The notes: generated by a model not told the origin, from the sequence alone. A stretch of 64,000 nucleotides of DNA from Gaoshiqia sp050298035 (GCA_050298035.1 JBNKTK010000003.1:1-64000); one strand, 5' to 3'. Shown: positions 52,486 to 61,621, counted from the first letter of the stretch. Translations and numbers: made by a program.

Positions 52486-54126
52486 ATGTATTGTAAAAAC
52501 ACCCTGATACTACTGATCCTAATTTTTTCATTTAGTCATGTTACCCTTGCGCAGCGTGCAACAAGGGTCGAAAAAGTTAAGCCCAAACTGGTGGTTGTTA
52601 TCAACGTGGAGCAAATGCGCACCGATTATTTGAAGCGCTACATGAATAAATTTCAGCAGGGTGGTTTTAACCGGTTGCTGGCTGAAGGTGCAACATGCAG
52701 CAATGCCGAAATGAACCTGCATGTTCAGAAATGCTTTACGGGAGTGCCAACCTTGTTTACGGGTGTGTACCCAGACAGGCACGGGATTGTGAGCGAAAGC
52801 TGGTACGACCGGCTGAAAGAAAAGGAAATTGATGCACTGGAAGACAATTTTTATATTACCGTGGGCAGCGATTCAAAAGAAGGACAGCGTTCGTCGGAGA
52901 AATTGTTGAGCCCCACGATTGGCGATGAGTTGAAACTGAACACAAACGGAAAGTCACGGGTTTTTTCGGTTGGGTTGAATGACTACAGTGCCGTTTTATC
53001 TGCCGGACATGCGGCTGATGGGGCTTACTGGCTGGACACGCAAAGCGGGAACATGATTTCCAGTTCGTATTTTGTCGATCAGTTTCCGGCCTGGGCGTTG
53101 GATTTCAACAATAAAAAGTTTGCTGAACTGTATGCCAGTCGGGACTGGACAACCCTGTTGCCGGAAAACAGTTACGAGGAAAGCCTGGAAGATGCCTACC
53201 TGCTCGAAAAAGGATATTATCAGAAATGGAACACCTTTCCGTACAATATCAGTAAGTTGATGACCAAAGCCGGCAGCTACAAAATCTTGAAAACGACTCC
53301 TTACGGAAACACGATGGTGAAGGATTTTTCGTTGGCAATAATCCAGAATGAACAACTGGGTGCGGATGAGTATCCCGATTTGCTGACCGTTAATTTTTCA
53401 TCGATGGATTATGAAAACGGCGCTTTTGGCCCGGCTTCGGTTGAAATGGAAGATACCTATCTGAGACTGGATCAGGAGATTGCTCATTTGCTGAATTACC
53501 TGGACCGAAATGTTGGGATTGGGAATACGCTGGTCGTGCTTACCTCATCTTGCTCGGCTACCTATCCGGTTGATTACCTGAAAGAAGAATTTAATATGCC
53601 CGTGGGCTTTGTTTCGCCGGAAAGTATGATTGCCTTGTTGAAATCGTACCTGAATATTACTTACGGGCAAGGAGAGTGGATTGAGTTTGTCGGTGACCAG
53701 CAAATCTACCTGAACCGGGAATTGATTGAGAAGAAAGGGATGGAGCTGGAAAATGTGCAGTCGAAAGCTGCTACGTTTATCAACCAGTTCGAGGGGGTGA
53801 AACTGGCATTGCCTGCTTCCGATTTTGAACGCGGCGACTATGTGAAAAGCCAGTTGACAACCATCACCAAGTCGTTCAATTTTAAACGGTCGGGCGATAT
53901 TCTGTTTGTGCTGGAAAGTGGCTGGCAGCCCCAGTACAAGTACAAACGAACAATCTACAATGACAACTCCCGGATTCCGATGATCTGGTTAGGAGCTTCG
54001 GTGAAGAGCATCCGGACACTTGAGAAGGTTGATGCCGTTGACCTAATGCCAACTATTTTGGAGATTCTTGGATTCGATATTCCCGGACAATGCGAAGGCC
54101 GTGTTCTTGAGGAAATCCTGTGGTAA
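52486..54126 (+). CDS. Alkaline-phosphatase-fold protein with lost metal ligands (probable pseudoenzyme)
   Basis: A 546-residue exported protein (signal peptide ending VTLAQ) with the layout of the PafA/type I phosphodiesterase family: LVVVINVEQMRTDYL, GGFNRLLAEGATCSNAEMN, TLFTGVYPDRHGIVSESWYD and IPMIWLGASV. Positions that normally bind the two zinc ions look changed. VDQMR is VEQMR, the TxxGH nucleophile block is CFTGV, the TADHG block reads TSSCS, and the late THG block reads KYKRT. By this alignment by eye it probably cannot hydrolyse phosphate esters and may serve as a binding or structural protein. It is divergent from rpiA. Confidence 0.7.
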   Translation: MYCKNTLILLILIFSFSHVTLAQRATRVEKVKPKLVVVINVEQMRTDYLKRYMNKFQQGGFNRLLAEGATCSNAEMNLHVQKCFTGVPTLFTGVYPDRHGIVSESWYDRLKEKEIDALEDNFYITVGSDSKEGQRSSEKLLSPTIGDELKLNTNGKSRVFSVGLNDYSAVLSAGHAADGAYWLDTQSGNMISSSYFVDQFPAWALDFNNKKFAELYASRDWTTLLPENSYEESLEDAYLLEKGYYQKWNTFPYNISKLMTKAGSYKILKTTPYGNTMVKDFSLAIIQNEQLGADEYPDLLTVNFSSMDYENGAFGPASVEMEDTYLRLDQEIAHLLNYLDRNVGIGNTLVVLTSSCSATYPVDYLKEEFNMPVGFVSPESMIALLKSYLNITYGQGEWIEFVGDQQIYLNRELIEKKGMELENVQSKAATFINQFEGVKLALPASDFERGDYVKSQLTTITKSFNFKRSGDILFVLESGWQPQYKYKRTIYNDNSRIPMIWLGASVKSIRTLEKVDAVDLMPTILEILGFDIPGQCEGRVLEEILW

Positions 54127-54144
54127 GTGACTGACCTGTTGTTT

Positions 54145-54546
54145 TTACCTCTTTTTTAATTCATCCAGTTCCACGGCCTCAAAAAGGTAGGTCTTTATCA
54201 AATCAATATCGATATCGGCTGGGCTGAAAAACGTTTTTGTATACACTTGCTTCCGGTTTCCTTTGTCGAGGTACCCAATTTCGTCGTGCAGCAAATTACC
54301 ATCGCAGAAACCGAGCAACACGCCGTCCTGCTTCACATTTCCCCAGGGAACAGAGGCTGGCCAGATAAAGCAAATTCGTTTGTGCCGGTAAAAATAGGGA
54401 ACATTGTATGCCAGTTTTTCCCGGCATTCGGGAATGCAGTCCTGGATAACCTCCCGCAGCAGATCAACAATTTGGCGTTCGTTGTCCGGTAAGTAATCTA
54501 AAAACTCTTCGACCGACCTGAAACTGACATTTTGCATTTTCCCCAT
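54145..54546 (-). CDS. DUF1801 domain protein
   Basis: A 133-residue cytoplasmic protein of the DUF1801/YdhG-like fold: SVEEFLDYLPDNERQIVDLLREVI, CREKLAYNVPYFYRHKRICFIWP and YTKTFFSPADIDIDLIKTYL. Function is unknown; structures of relatives resemble small-molecule-binding folds. It lies 11 bases after pgl on the same strand and is probably the last gene of the zwf-pgl transcript. An alternative ATG is three codons in. Confidence 0.75.
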   Translation of the reverse strand: MGKMQNVSFRSVEEFLDYLPDNERQIVDLLREVIQDCIPECREKLAYNVPYFYRHKRICFIWPASVPWGNVKQDGVLLGFCDGNLLHDEIGYLDKGNRKQVYTKTFFSPADIDIDLIKTYLFEAVELDELKKR

Positions 54547-54557
54547 TTGACGCTTTT

Positions 54558-55289
54558 TTAGGAATTCAGCCCGCTTGCCGCATCACTGTCGAAAAAGAAA
54601 ACCAGTTTTCCTTCATTTGGTTGAATGTGGAATGATGGCAGTTTCTCTGCTCCGTCTTTTTTATTCAGGATTTCGGCCACCCGTTCTTTTTTAGACAGGC
54701 CGGTGACCAGGAAATAGACAAGCCCGGCGTTGTTCAGGACTTTGCCGGTCAGCGTCACGCGTTTTTGTCCTGACTCGGGATGTGTGGCAACAGCGCAAAC
54801 CTCGTCCGATTCCAAAAGCTCCGGCTGGTGCGGGAAAATCGATGCCGTGTGCCCGTCATTTCCCATTCCCAGGATGATCAGGTCAAAAACCGGCCACCCT
54901 TTTTTTTGAGGCACATATCTTTCGATTTCACTGATGTAGTCAGTATTGGCATCGGCAGGCGTCATTTCCCCTCGCACCCGGTGAACCTGGTCTTTCAAAA
55001 CCGTAATCTTGCTGAATAAATGGTCGAAGGTCATTTTGTAATTGCTTTCATTGTCACTGGGAGGGACACAACGTTCATCTCCCCACCAGAAATGAATCTT
55101 TTCCCAGGGCATTTTTTCGGCATAATCCTGTGCCAGAACATCAAAAAGAAGGGCAGGGGTGCTCCCTCCCGAAAGTGCAATGTGAACCGGCCTATGGCTG
55201 TTTTTTACAAACTGATATAACTCTTCTGCAAATGATTCTGCAACTAGTTTTGGCGTTTTGTAAATCTTTATTTCTGTTGTTGATGTCAT
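54558..55289 (-). CDS. pgl: 6-phosphogluconolactonase
   Basis: A 243-residue cytoplasmic enzyme of the DevB/NagB fold that hydrolyses 6-phosphoglucono-1,5-lactone, the second step of the oxidative pentose phosphate pathway. Motifs are IALSGGSTPALLFDVL, WEKIHFWWGDERCVPPSDNESNYKM, FDLIILGMGNDGHTASIFP and RVTLTGKVLNNA. The ATG at 55289 is chosen; the frame runs on to 55367, overlapping zwf. It follows zwf by 35 bases, as expected for consecutive pathway steps. Confidence 0.93.
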   Translation of the reverse strand: MTSTTEIKIYKTPKLVAESFAEELYQFVKNSHRPVHIALSGGSTPALLFDVLAQDYAEKMPWEKIHFWWGDERCVPPSDNESNYKMTFDHLFSKITVLKDQVHRVRGEMTPADANTDYISEIERYVPQKKGWPVFDLIILGMGNDGHTASIFPHQPELLESDEVCAVATHPESGQKRVTLTGKVLNNAGLVYFLVTGLSKKERVAEILNKKDGAEKLPSFHIQPNEGKLVFFFDSDAASGLNS

Positions 55290-55324
55290 TCCTGAACGTC
55301 TTGAGTTGGTCATTCTACCGTTTG

Positions 55325-56836
55325 TTATAGTTCGCAGTAGTTCCCGTCGTTCGACAGGTTTTTGCACGGATAGCGCCAGCTCCCGCTTTCAACCAGTTGA
55401 TCGGCAACGTCTGGGCCCCAAGTGCCTGCCGGGTAACCGTAAACAGGTATTTCCGGGTTGTTTTTCCAGGCATTCAAAATTGGCTGAACGTATTTCCATG
55501 CCTTTTCAACAGCATCGCCCCGCGAATAGAGCGTTGCATCGCCTTGCATGCAGTCGAGCAGCAGGCGTTCGTAAGCCGACGGCAGGTGTACATTGGCCAA
55601 ATCGTCATAATGAAAATCCATATTCACCGTTTGCACGTTAAAACCAGCTCCGGGCACTTTCATGCCAAACTTCAGCAAAATGCCTTCGTCTGGCTGGATG
55701 CGGATAATCAGTTGGTTGCTGTTTTGCTGGCTGTTGGTGTTTATGCCAAACAAGTGGTGTGGGGTCTTTTTAAAATGAATGACGACTTCTGTTACGCGGG
55801 TAGGCAGTTTTTTACCGGTACGAATGTAAAACGGCACGCCGCTCCAGCGCCAGTTGTCGATGAAAAACTTCATGGCGAAGAATGTCTCGGTGCGGCTTTC
55901 CGGGTCAACCCCGTTTTCCTGCCGGTAGCCTTTTACCGCTTCGTTTTTGATGTGCGATTCGATGTACTGCCCGCGGATCACATACTGGGCGACTTCTTCT
56001 TCTTTAATCGGGCGGAGTGACTGGAAAACTTTCAGTACTTCGTTCCGGATGGCATCGGCTTCGATGACTACAGGCGGTTCCATGGCAACCATGCCGACCA
56101 ATTGCATCAGGTGGTTTTGCACCATGTCGCGCATGGCCCCCGACTGGTCGTAGTAACCGCCCCGTTCTTCAACACCCAGGCTTTCGGCCGAGGTAATCTC
56201 AACATGCTGGATGAAGTTGTGGTTCCAGATTGGTTCGAAAATCCCGTTGGCAAAACGGGTAACCAACATATTTTGTACTGATTCCTTTCCAAGGTAATGG
56301 TCGATCCGGTAGATTTGGTCTTCGTTGAAAAAATCGAGCAGGTTCTTGTTCAACTCGATAGCTGAATCCAGATCTGTTCCGAATGGCTTTTCAACAATCA
56401 ACCTCCTGAAACCGTCTTCCGATTTATTCAACTCAACACTTGCCAGGTTGGCCGGTATTATATTGTAGAGTTTGGGTGGTGTCGACAAATAGAAAATGTA
56501 GTTTTCTCCAATTCCGTTTTGCTTGGCAATCGTAGCCAGCCGGTCACGCAGGATTGGGTACTCGTAATTGTCCTCTGTTGCCAAAGGTTGGTAGTACAAC
56601 ATGGGAAGAAATTGGTCGATCACTGCCTGCTGGCTTTTCTCTTTTGGCAAAAATTCGGTCATCTTCGCCCTGAAATCATCATCCGAAAGTTCGGTACGAC
56701 TAACTCCAAGAACAGCAAACTCTTTGGGTAGAAGTTTTTGCCTGAAAAGTTCGAACAATGCAGGAATCAATTTCCTTTTTGTCAGGTCTCCGGACGCACC
56801 GAAAATAACCAGTATTTGTGGTTTTGTGTGATTCAT
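55325..56836 (-). CDS. zwf: Glucose-6-phosphate 1-dehydrogenase
   Basis: A 503-residue cytoplasmic dehydrogenase that oxidises glucose 6-phosphate to the lactone and makes NADPH. It has the Rossmann block IFGASGDLTKRKLIPALFEL, EKPFGTDLDSA, the catalytic RIDHYLGKESVQNML, and the C-terminal beta+alpha domain with IRIQPDEGILLKFGMKVPG and AYERLLLDCMQGDATLY. The start at 56836 (MNHTKPQ) gives the normal length. It lies 62 bases after the phosphopantetheinyl transferase gene and begins the zwf-pgl-DUF1801 group. No gnd is present in the window. Confidence 0.95.
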   Translation of the reverse strand: MNHTKPQILVIFGASGDLTKRKLIPALFELFRQKLLPKEFAVLGVSRTELSDDDFRAKMTEFLPKEKSQQAVIDQFLPMLYYQPLATEDNYEYPILRDRLATIAKQNGIGENYIFYLSTPPKLYNIIPANLASVELNKSEDGFRRLIVEKPFGTDLDSAIELNKNLLDFFNEDQIYRIDHYLGKESVQNMLVTRFANGIFEPIWNHNFIQHVEITSAESLGVEERGGYYDQSGAMRDMVQNHLMQLVGMVAMEPPVVIEADAIRNEVLKVFQSLRPIKEEEVAQYVIRGQYIESHIKNEAVKGYRQENGVDPESRTETFFAMKFFIDNWRWSGVPFYIRTGKKLPTRVTEVVIHFKKTPHHLFGINTNSQQNSNQLIIRIQPDEGILLKFGMKVPGAGFNVQTVNMDFHYDDLANVHLPSAYERLLLDCMQGDATLYSRGDAVEKAWKYVQPILNAWKNNPEIPVYGYPAGTWGPDVADQLVESGSWRYPCKNLSNDGNYCEL

Positions 56837-56898
56837 TTTTTGTCGTTTTTCAGAATAAAACAAGTCAGGTGCAGTTATGTTTGCTGCATTTGATTATT

Positions 56899-57528
56899 TC
56901 AGAGGTCTTTTCTTTCCTTTTCCAACAGACAAACAATAAGCTGTCCTTCAAACTCAAAATAATTTATCTTGAAAAAGTTCCTGATCCCGTCTGTCAGCTC
57001 TGCTTCGAACTGGTTTTGGCTGTTGAGCCTGATTTTTATTTGTTCGGCAAAGCTGATTCCGGGGATTCCGGCAGCCTTATAAACGGCCTCCTTGATGCAC
57101 CAGAATAGTCCGTGACCATTGTTGATGGAGTTGGCGAGCTGTATTTCGTCCGGCGACAGGTATTTTTCTTCAATCCGCCGAAAGTCGCGGGATGAGTTTT
57201 CAATATCCAGTCCAACGTTTACCGAATGGTGCAGGTAAATACCGGCCATTTGGCTGGAATGACTGATGCTTATTTGTTGAAATTCAGGGTGGACAATTTG
57301 GGGCTGCCCATTTTCCAAATAACTGATTTCTGAAGATCTGCATCCAATTTCCTGTAAAAGCAGGCGAACTGCCAACCACTCTTTCTGCCTTTTTTGATGG
57401 GTAATTTTTTTAAACACCGGGTGCTGTGTGGCTTCGGAGGCCATCATCATCAGTTCATTTAGCGATTCGTCAATCTTCCAGAGCAAAAGCAGTCCGTCAT
57501 CAATATTGATTTGTTTCAGTAAAGGCAT
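56899..57528 (-). CDS. 4'-phosphopantetheinyl transferase (Sfp type)
   Basis: A 209-residue enzyme that moves the phosphopantetheine arm of coenzyme A to a serine on carrier proteins. The magnesium-binding residues are visible: Asp108 and Glu110 in VGLDIE, and Glu147 in WCIKEAVYKAAG. The substrate histidine block ISISHSS also fits. The target is probably the fatty-acid carrier protein, since it sits in the conserved gldD neighbourhood and no polyketide or peptide synthetase is in the window. The gap to gldD is 27 bases. Confidence 0.88.
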   Translation of the reverse strand: MPLLKQINIDDGLLLLWKIDESLNELMMMASEATQHPVFKKITHQKRQKEWLAVRLLLQEIGCRSSEISYLENGQPQIVHPEFQQISISHSSQMAGIYLHHSVNVGLDIENSSRDFRRIEEKYLSPDEIQLANSINNGHGLFWCIKEAVYKAAGIPGISFAEQIKIRLNSQNQFEAELTDGIRNFFKINYFEFEGQLIVCLLEKERKDL

Positions 57529-57555
57529 CGTGGAATAAAGGTTTTGGGAGCAAAG

Positions 57556-58125
57556 TTAGTTTTTCCAGCGGGTTGTTTCAATCAGGTGAATGATGTCCGG
57601 CTTTAAAAAGTCGATGACCGGCCTGATGGAATCAATGTTTGGTATTTCCCTGATGTATAAAGCGCCACGCAAAAAATGGCGGGTACTGTCGGTTAGGTAA
57701 AACTGGAGCGGCGAGGCAGCGTTTCCGTCAATGTAATAGATTGTTCCGTAGACTTTTTCCCGGGGATTGATGAAGAGTCGCTCGTCAATTGATTCTGCTT
57801 TGATTGAATGATCGTATGCAAGCTTGCGGGAATCTTCAATATGCCTGGACAAATCGCCTTTCAGCGGCAGATAAGTGATATGCAGGTCGGCATTATTTTT
57901 CGGGGTTACAATGTTGAGCCACTTTTGCCCTTCGAAAAGGCTGCTGTCTTCAACTGCTTTGGAGTAGTCGGCAATTTCGAATGAGTAGGGGCGGTCAAGT
58001 TGTAATTCGTGGTATGATTTCTCCGGGAACGATATGCGGAAATAGCCGCGTGGTTTCGGGATATAATCATGATGACAGGCTGAAAATGCAATCACGAGCC
58101 CAAATAAAAAAAACAACTTTCTCAT
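57556..58125 (-). CDS. gldD: Gliding motility lipoprotein GldD
   Basis: A protein of about 189 residues with a lipobox (AFSAC) and the GldD hallmark PKPRGYFRISFPEKSYHEL right behind it. GldD is needed for gliding in Flavobacterium and is linked to type IX secretion, but it is also kept in non-gliding Bacteroidota. The ATG at 58125 gives the proper leader; 58140 and 58158 are alternatives. It follows gldE by 19 bases, as in many Bacteroidota genomes. Confidence 0.9.
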   Translation of the reverse strand: MRKLFFLFGLVIAFSACHHDYIPKPRGYFRISFPEKSYHELQLDRPYSFEIADYSKAVEDSSLFEGQKWLNIVTPKNNADLHITYLPLKGDLSRHIEDSRKLAYDHSIKAESIDERLFINPREKVYGTIYYIDGNAASPLQFYLTDSTRHFLRGALYIREIPNIDSIRPVIDFLKPDIIHLIETTRWKN

Positions 58126-58144
58126 TGTTGAACCTTCCATGTTG

Positions 58145-59464
58145 TTAGTTGATCTCAACCTTGATTTTCTTTATTCTGCGGTTGTCAACGGCTTCAATTG
58201 AAAAGACAAAGTTGAGACAGGTAATCTTTTCGTGAAGCGATGGTATTTCACCTTTCAGTTCGAGGATGAGCCCGGCCAGGGTGTCGGCATCTCCCTTAAA
58301 CTCATCGAAAATATGCTCATTGCAACAGGTAACCTTATAAAAGTCGTTCAATAAAATTTTCCCGTCAAACAAGTATTTGTTTTCTGCTATTTTGGTGAAA
58401 TAGTTTTCATCTTCATCAAACTCATCTGCAATGTCGCCAACAATTTCTTCCAGGATATCCTCTAAGGTTACAATACCTGAACTACCGCCATACTCATCAA
58501 CAACGATAGCCATGTGCACTTTATTTTTCTGGAACTCTTCCAGTAGGTCGTCAATTTTCTTTGTTTCCGGAACATAGAAGGGGGGGCGGATAAGGGATTG
58601 CCAGCGAAAGTTCTCCAGTTTGGTCGTGTGGGGGAGCAAGTCTTTAATGTAAAGGATTCCCCGGATGTTGTCAAACGATTCCGAGTAAACCGGTATTCTT
58701 GAATAGCCTGATTCATTGATCAGGTTTATCACTTTATCAAACGAATCTTTGATGTCCAGGGCTTCCACATCAACCCGGGGACGCATGATTTCCACTGCAT
58801 TTTTATTGCCGAACTTCACAATTCCTTCCAGGATGTCTTTGTCTTCGGAGATTTCGTGATCGGCAGTCAATTCCAACGCCTGCGAAAGTTCGTCAACAGA
58901 AATATTCTGGGCATGCGACTGCACCCTACGGTTTACAAACGAGGTTGAATAGATCAGAATTGCGTTGATCGGGCTGAAGATCCTTTCCAGGATGTTAAGT
59001 GGCAATGCCATTATCCGGGCAACACGCATGGCGTGGCGCGTAGCGTAAACCTTGGGAATGATCTCGCCGAAGAGCAACAGGAAAAAGGTGATGATTACTA
59101 CCTGGAAAACATACCCGAGCGTTTGTTCTTCCGAGAAGTCGACCAGCATGCTGGTGGTGTAGGCTGACAGGATTACGATCCCGACATTTACAAAGTTATT
59201 GGCCACGAGTATCGTGGCCAATAACTTTTCAGGGTTCTCCAGGTTGTGGAGAATAAAATGCGTGTATTTTTCTTTTTTACTGCTCAGCTTTTGCCGGTCT
59301 TTGGGGCTTAATGAGAAATAAGCCACTTCTGATCCGGAAATCAAGGCTGACGTAATTAATAAAACCACAATCAATATAAGGCTGAAAACAGCCGCTGGTG
59401 TGATGGGAAAGAAATGAACTTCCCAGTTAAGATTGATAAAATTCGGTAAAGGCTCTGTTTCCAA
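58145..59464 (-). CDS. gldE: Gliding-associated protein GldE (CNNM/CorC-type)
   Basis: A 439-residue inner-membrane protein. The N-terminal DUF21/CNNM region has about four helices (SALISGSEVAYFSLSPKDRQ, LLLFGEIIPKVYATRHA), followed by a CBS pair (about 205-330; MRPRVDVEAL, VVDEYGGSSGIVTLEDILEEIVGDI) and a C-terminal CorC/HlyC domain (GDADTLAGLILEL). Related proteins act in magnesium or cobalt transport. GldE overexpression compensates for certain gldD defects in Flavobacterium, and their adjacency here supports a shared role. The gap to ssb is 19 bases. Confidence 0.9.
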   Translation of the reverse strand: METEPLPNFINLNWEVHFFPITPAAVFSLILIVVLLITSALISGSEVAYFSLSPKDRQKLSSKKEKYTHFILHNLENPEKLLATILVANNFVNVGIVILSAYTTSMLVDFSEEQTLGYVFQVVIITFFLLLFGEIIPKVYATRHAMRVARIMALPLNILERIFSPINAILIYSTSFVNRRVQSHAQNISVDELSQALELTADHEISEDKDILEGIVKFGNKNAVEIMRPRVDVEALDIKDSFDKVINLINESGYSRIPVYSESFDNIRGILYIKDLLPHTTKLENFRWQSLIRPPFYVPETKKIDDLLEEFQKNKVHMAIVVDEYGGSSGIVTLEDILEEIVGDIADEFDEDENYFTKIAENKYLFDGKILLNDFYKVTCCNEHIFDEFKGDADTLAGLILELKGEIPSLHEKITCLNFVFSIEAVDNRRIKKIKVEIN

Positions 59465-59483
59465 TGAATCTTATTTTTAGTTA

Positions 59484-59921
59484 CTAAAATGGCAAATCGT
59501 CCTCTTCAGAAGAGTCAAAGTCTGGTTCGCTGACACTGTTTGCCGGTTCGCTTGCAGGTATATTGTTGCTGGCAGGAGCTTCGGCGCCGCGTCCGCCGCC
59601 ACCAAGCATTTCCATATTGTCAGCATAAATTTCAGTCGTATATCTTTTGTTTCCGTCTTTGTCGTCCCAGGCGCGGGTGCGGATACGTCCTTCAATATAA
59701 AGTTTGTCGCCTTTTTTTACATACTGTTCTACAACTTTGGCCAATCCCCGCCAAACAACAATGTTGTGCCATTCAGTAGTTGTGACTTTTTCGCCGTTTT
59801 TGGCCGTGTAGCTTTCAGATGTGGCTAACGGAAAGTTTGCTACGGTAACGTCTTTGTCGAGGTGGCGCACTTCAGGATCGCGGCCAACATTGCCAATTAA
59901 TAATACTTTGTTTACAGACAT
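59484..59921 (-). CDS. ssb: Single-stranded DNA-binding protein
   Basis: A 145-residue OB-fold protein that coats single-stranded DNA during replication and repair. The start VNKVLLIGNVGRDPEVRHL, the core TTEWHNIVVWRGLAKVVEQYVKKGDKLYIEGRIRTRAW and the acidic tip EEDDLPF, which recruits partner proteins, are all present. The linker is short. It lies 128 bases after mutY, so it may have its own promoter or be part of the repair-linked transcript. Confidence 0.95.
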   Translation of the reverse strand: MSVNKVLLIGNVGRDPEVRHLDKDVTVANFPLATSESYTAKNGEKVTTTEWHNIVVWRGLAKVVEQYVKKGDKLYIEGRIRTRAWDDKDGNKRYTTEIYADNMEMLGGGGRGAEAPASNNIPASEPANSVSEPDFDSSEEDDLPF

Positions 59922-60049
59922 GATAAAATAATTTTAAGATTAACAAAAATAAATTTACGACTTTCTTTTAATTGACAATCAATGACGTGCTAATAATTTA
60001 ACAATATTGTTTGTTTTTTTGACGAACCGTAAATTTCGATTGTTATTTT

Positions 60050-61105
60050 TTACCAGTTTAATTTCTCCATCTCCCTTTCTACAGGTTTCGGAACAGCAAA
60101 GTTAAAAATATCTTTTTTATTCACTTTTATCAAATGGGGAAGCTTATTTTTTTCGTGCCTGTAACAGATATACACGAAGCGGTAGTGGATATGCTGATGG
60201 CTAAGGATTTGTTTTTCCCAGGCGGTGACTTTGTCTATTTGTATTTCTTCTGAGTTGATAAATTGTTTGAGTTGACCGGCTATTGAGGTAATCTCTTCTT
60301 TGTCTGTGGTTTCAATCAGTGGAAATTCATATAAATTTTTCCAGATGTCGTTCCGGGTTCTTTTTTGTAAAAAAACTTCTTCACCCAAGTCAAATAAAAG
60401 GTAGTTGAAGTAACGGTGCCTGATTTTTGTTTTTCCCGATTTAACCGGCAAGAGACCGACCAGTTTGCTTTTGACAGCGACACAACGGTTTTTAAAGATG
60501 CAGTTTTCGCAATCCGGATTCTTCGGGGTGCAGTGCAATGCGCCAAACTCCATGATCGCCTGGTTGTATTCACCCGGATTTGTTTTGTCGATCAGTTTGT
60601 TTGCCAATTCGTAAAATTCCTTTTTGCCAGATGAAGAGTCAATAGGTGTCGGTATCCCAAAAATCCGCGATAAAACCCGGTAAACGTTTCCATCAACAAC
60701 GGCATGGGCTAAATTGAACGAGATTGATGCAATGGCAGCTGCCGTGTATTCGCCAACGCCCTTCAGTTTCAGTATTTCTTGATATGTTTCCGGAAAACGA
60801 CAGTCGTAATTTTCAACGATGCTTTTGGCCGAGGTATGCATATTTCTTGCCCGGGAATAATAGCCGAGCCCCTGCCACAGTTTTAATATTTCATCTTCTT
60901 CGGCACTGGCCAGGTCATTTACCGTGGGGAAGCGATTAATGAAATTTTGGTAGTATGATAATCCCTGGTCAATCCGGGTTTGCTGCAAAATTATTTCAGA
61001 CAGCCAAATGGCGTATGGATTGTTGGTTTGCCTCCAGGGAAGCTCCCTCTTATTAATGGTGTACCAACTCAGTAAATCGGGGGTTAAATCGACCATTTTT
61101 CTCAT
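60050..61105 (-). CDS. mutY: A/G-specific adenine DNA glycosylase
   Basis: A 351-residue base-excision repair enzyme that removes adenine mispaired with 8-oxoguanine. Visible are ELPWRQTNNPYAIWLSEIILQQT, the helix-hairpin-helix LKGVGEYTAAAIASISF with the catalytic Asp in HAVVDGNVYRVLSR, the iron-sulfur cysteines spaced C-x6-C-x2-C-x5-C (CTPKNPDCENCIFKNRC) and a C-terminal NUDIX-like domain that recognises oxoG. It heads the minus-strand run leading to ssb, gldE and gldD, and is divergent from the HU gene. An alternative ATG lies three codons in. Confidence 0.94.
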   Translation of the reverse strand: MRKMVDLTPDLLSWYTINKRELPWRQTNNPYAIWLSEIILQQTRIDQGLSYYQNFINRFPTVNDLASAEEDEILKLWQGLGYYSRARNMHTSAKSIVENYDCRFPETYQEILKLKGVGEYTAAAIASISFNLAHAVVDGNVYRVLSRIFGIPTPIDSSSGKKEFYELANKLIDKTNPGEYNQAIMEFGALHCTPKNPDCENCIFKNRCVAVKSKLVGLLPVKSGKTKIRHRYFNYLLFDLGEEVFLQKRTRNDIWKNLYEFPLIETTDKEEITSIAGQLKQFINSEEIQIDKVTAWEKQILSHQHIHYRFVYICYRHEKNKLPHLIKVNKKDIFNFAVPKPVEREMEKLNW

Positions 61106-61175
61106 AACTGCTTTAGAATCTTCATGAATTGCAAAAATAATTCAATTGATGTGTTCCTAGTTCTTAAATAATTTT

Positions 61176-61183
61176 TATTTTTG
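61176..61183 (+). promoter_or_regulatory. Candidate -7 element for the HU gene
   Basis: TATTTTTG is a perfect TAnnTTTG match, 52 bases before the HU start codon in an AT-rich region. The -33 element is not clear. Confidence 0.5.
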
Positions 61184-61235
61184 CACACCGATTAAGGCAA
61201 AAATATAATTTATTGAAAACTAAATATTTTAAGAG

Positions 61236-61523
61236 ATGACTAAAGCAGATATTGTTAACGAAATTAGCAAGAACACAGGAATCGAAAAAGTTACTGTACA
61301 AAAAGCTGTTGAAGCTTTCATGGAAACCGTAAAAGATTCATTGACTGAAGGAAGAAACGTATACTTACGTGGATTTGGTAGCTTCATCGTGAAAAAGAGA
61401 GCAGAAAAAACTGCACGTAATATCTCAAAAAATACAACAATCATTATTCCTGAGCACTTTATTCCGTCGTTTAAACCGGCGAAAACTTTTGTATCTCAAG
61501 TTAAAGACCAAGTTAAAAAATAA
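61236..61523 (+). CDS. HU/IHF-family DNA-binding protein
   Basis: A 95-residue histone-like protein. It has MTKADIVNEISKNTGIEKVTVQKAVEAFMETVKDSL in the dimer-forming helices, the GFGSF turn, and a beta-arm region NTTIIIPEHFIPSFKPAKTF where HU usually has a Pro-containing DNA-intercalating tip. It bends and compacts DNA as a dimer. It lies 5 bases before the small ribosomal-protein gene and they are certainly in one transcript; IHF-like versus HU function cannot be told here. Confidence 0.92.
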   Translation: MTKADIVNEISKNTGIEKVTVQKAVEAFMETVKDSLTEGRNVYLRGFGSFIVKKRAEKTARNISKNTTIIIPEHFIPSFKPAKTFVSQVKDQVKK

Positions 61524-61528
61524 CAGTT

Positions 61529-61621
61529 ATGCCAAGCGGAAAAAAAAGAAAAAGACACAAGATGTCAACGCACAAGCGTAAAAAAAGACTACGTAAAAAC
61601 AGACATAAGAAAAAGAAATAG
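61529..61621 (+). CDS. 30-residue basic protein, AURKAIP1/COX24 (bS22-like) ribosomal protein
   Basis: A complete reading frame of 30 codons from ATG 61529 to TAG 61621. The product is about two-thirds Lys and Arg with the pattern KMSTHKRKKRLRKNRHK, which matches the C-terminal AURKAIP1/COX24 motif of mitochondrial mS38 and the mycobacterial small-subunit protein bS22. It probably binds rRNA in the small ribosomal subunit. It starts 5 bases after the HU stop and shares its transcript, which ends at the hairpin 61660-61690. Confidence 0.75.
   Translation: MPSGKKRKRHKMSTHKRKKRLRKNRHKKKK

Noticed and set aside
55397..56020. Plus-strand frame of 207 codons opposite zwf
   Set aside because: Antisense of a complete glucose-6-phosphate dehydrogenase gene.
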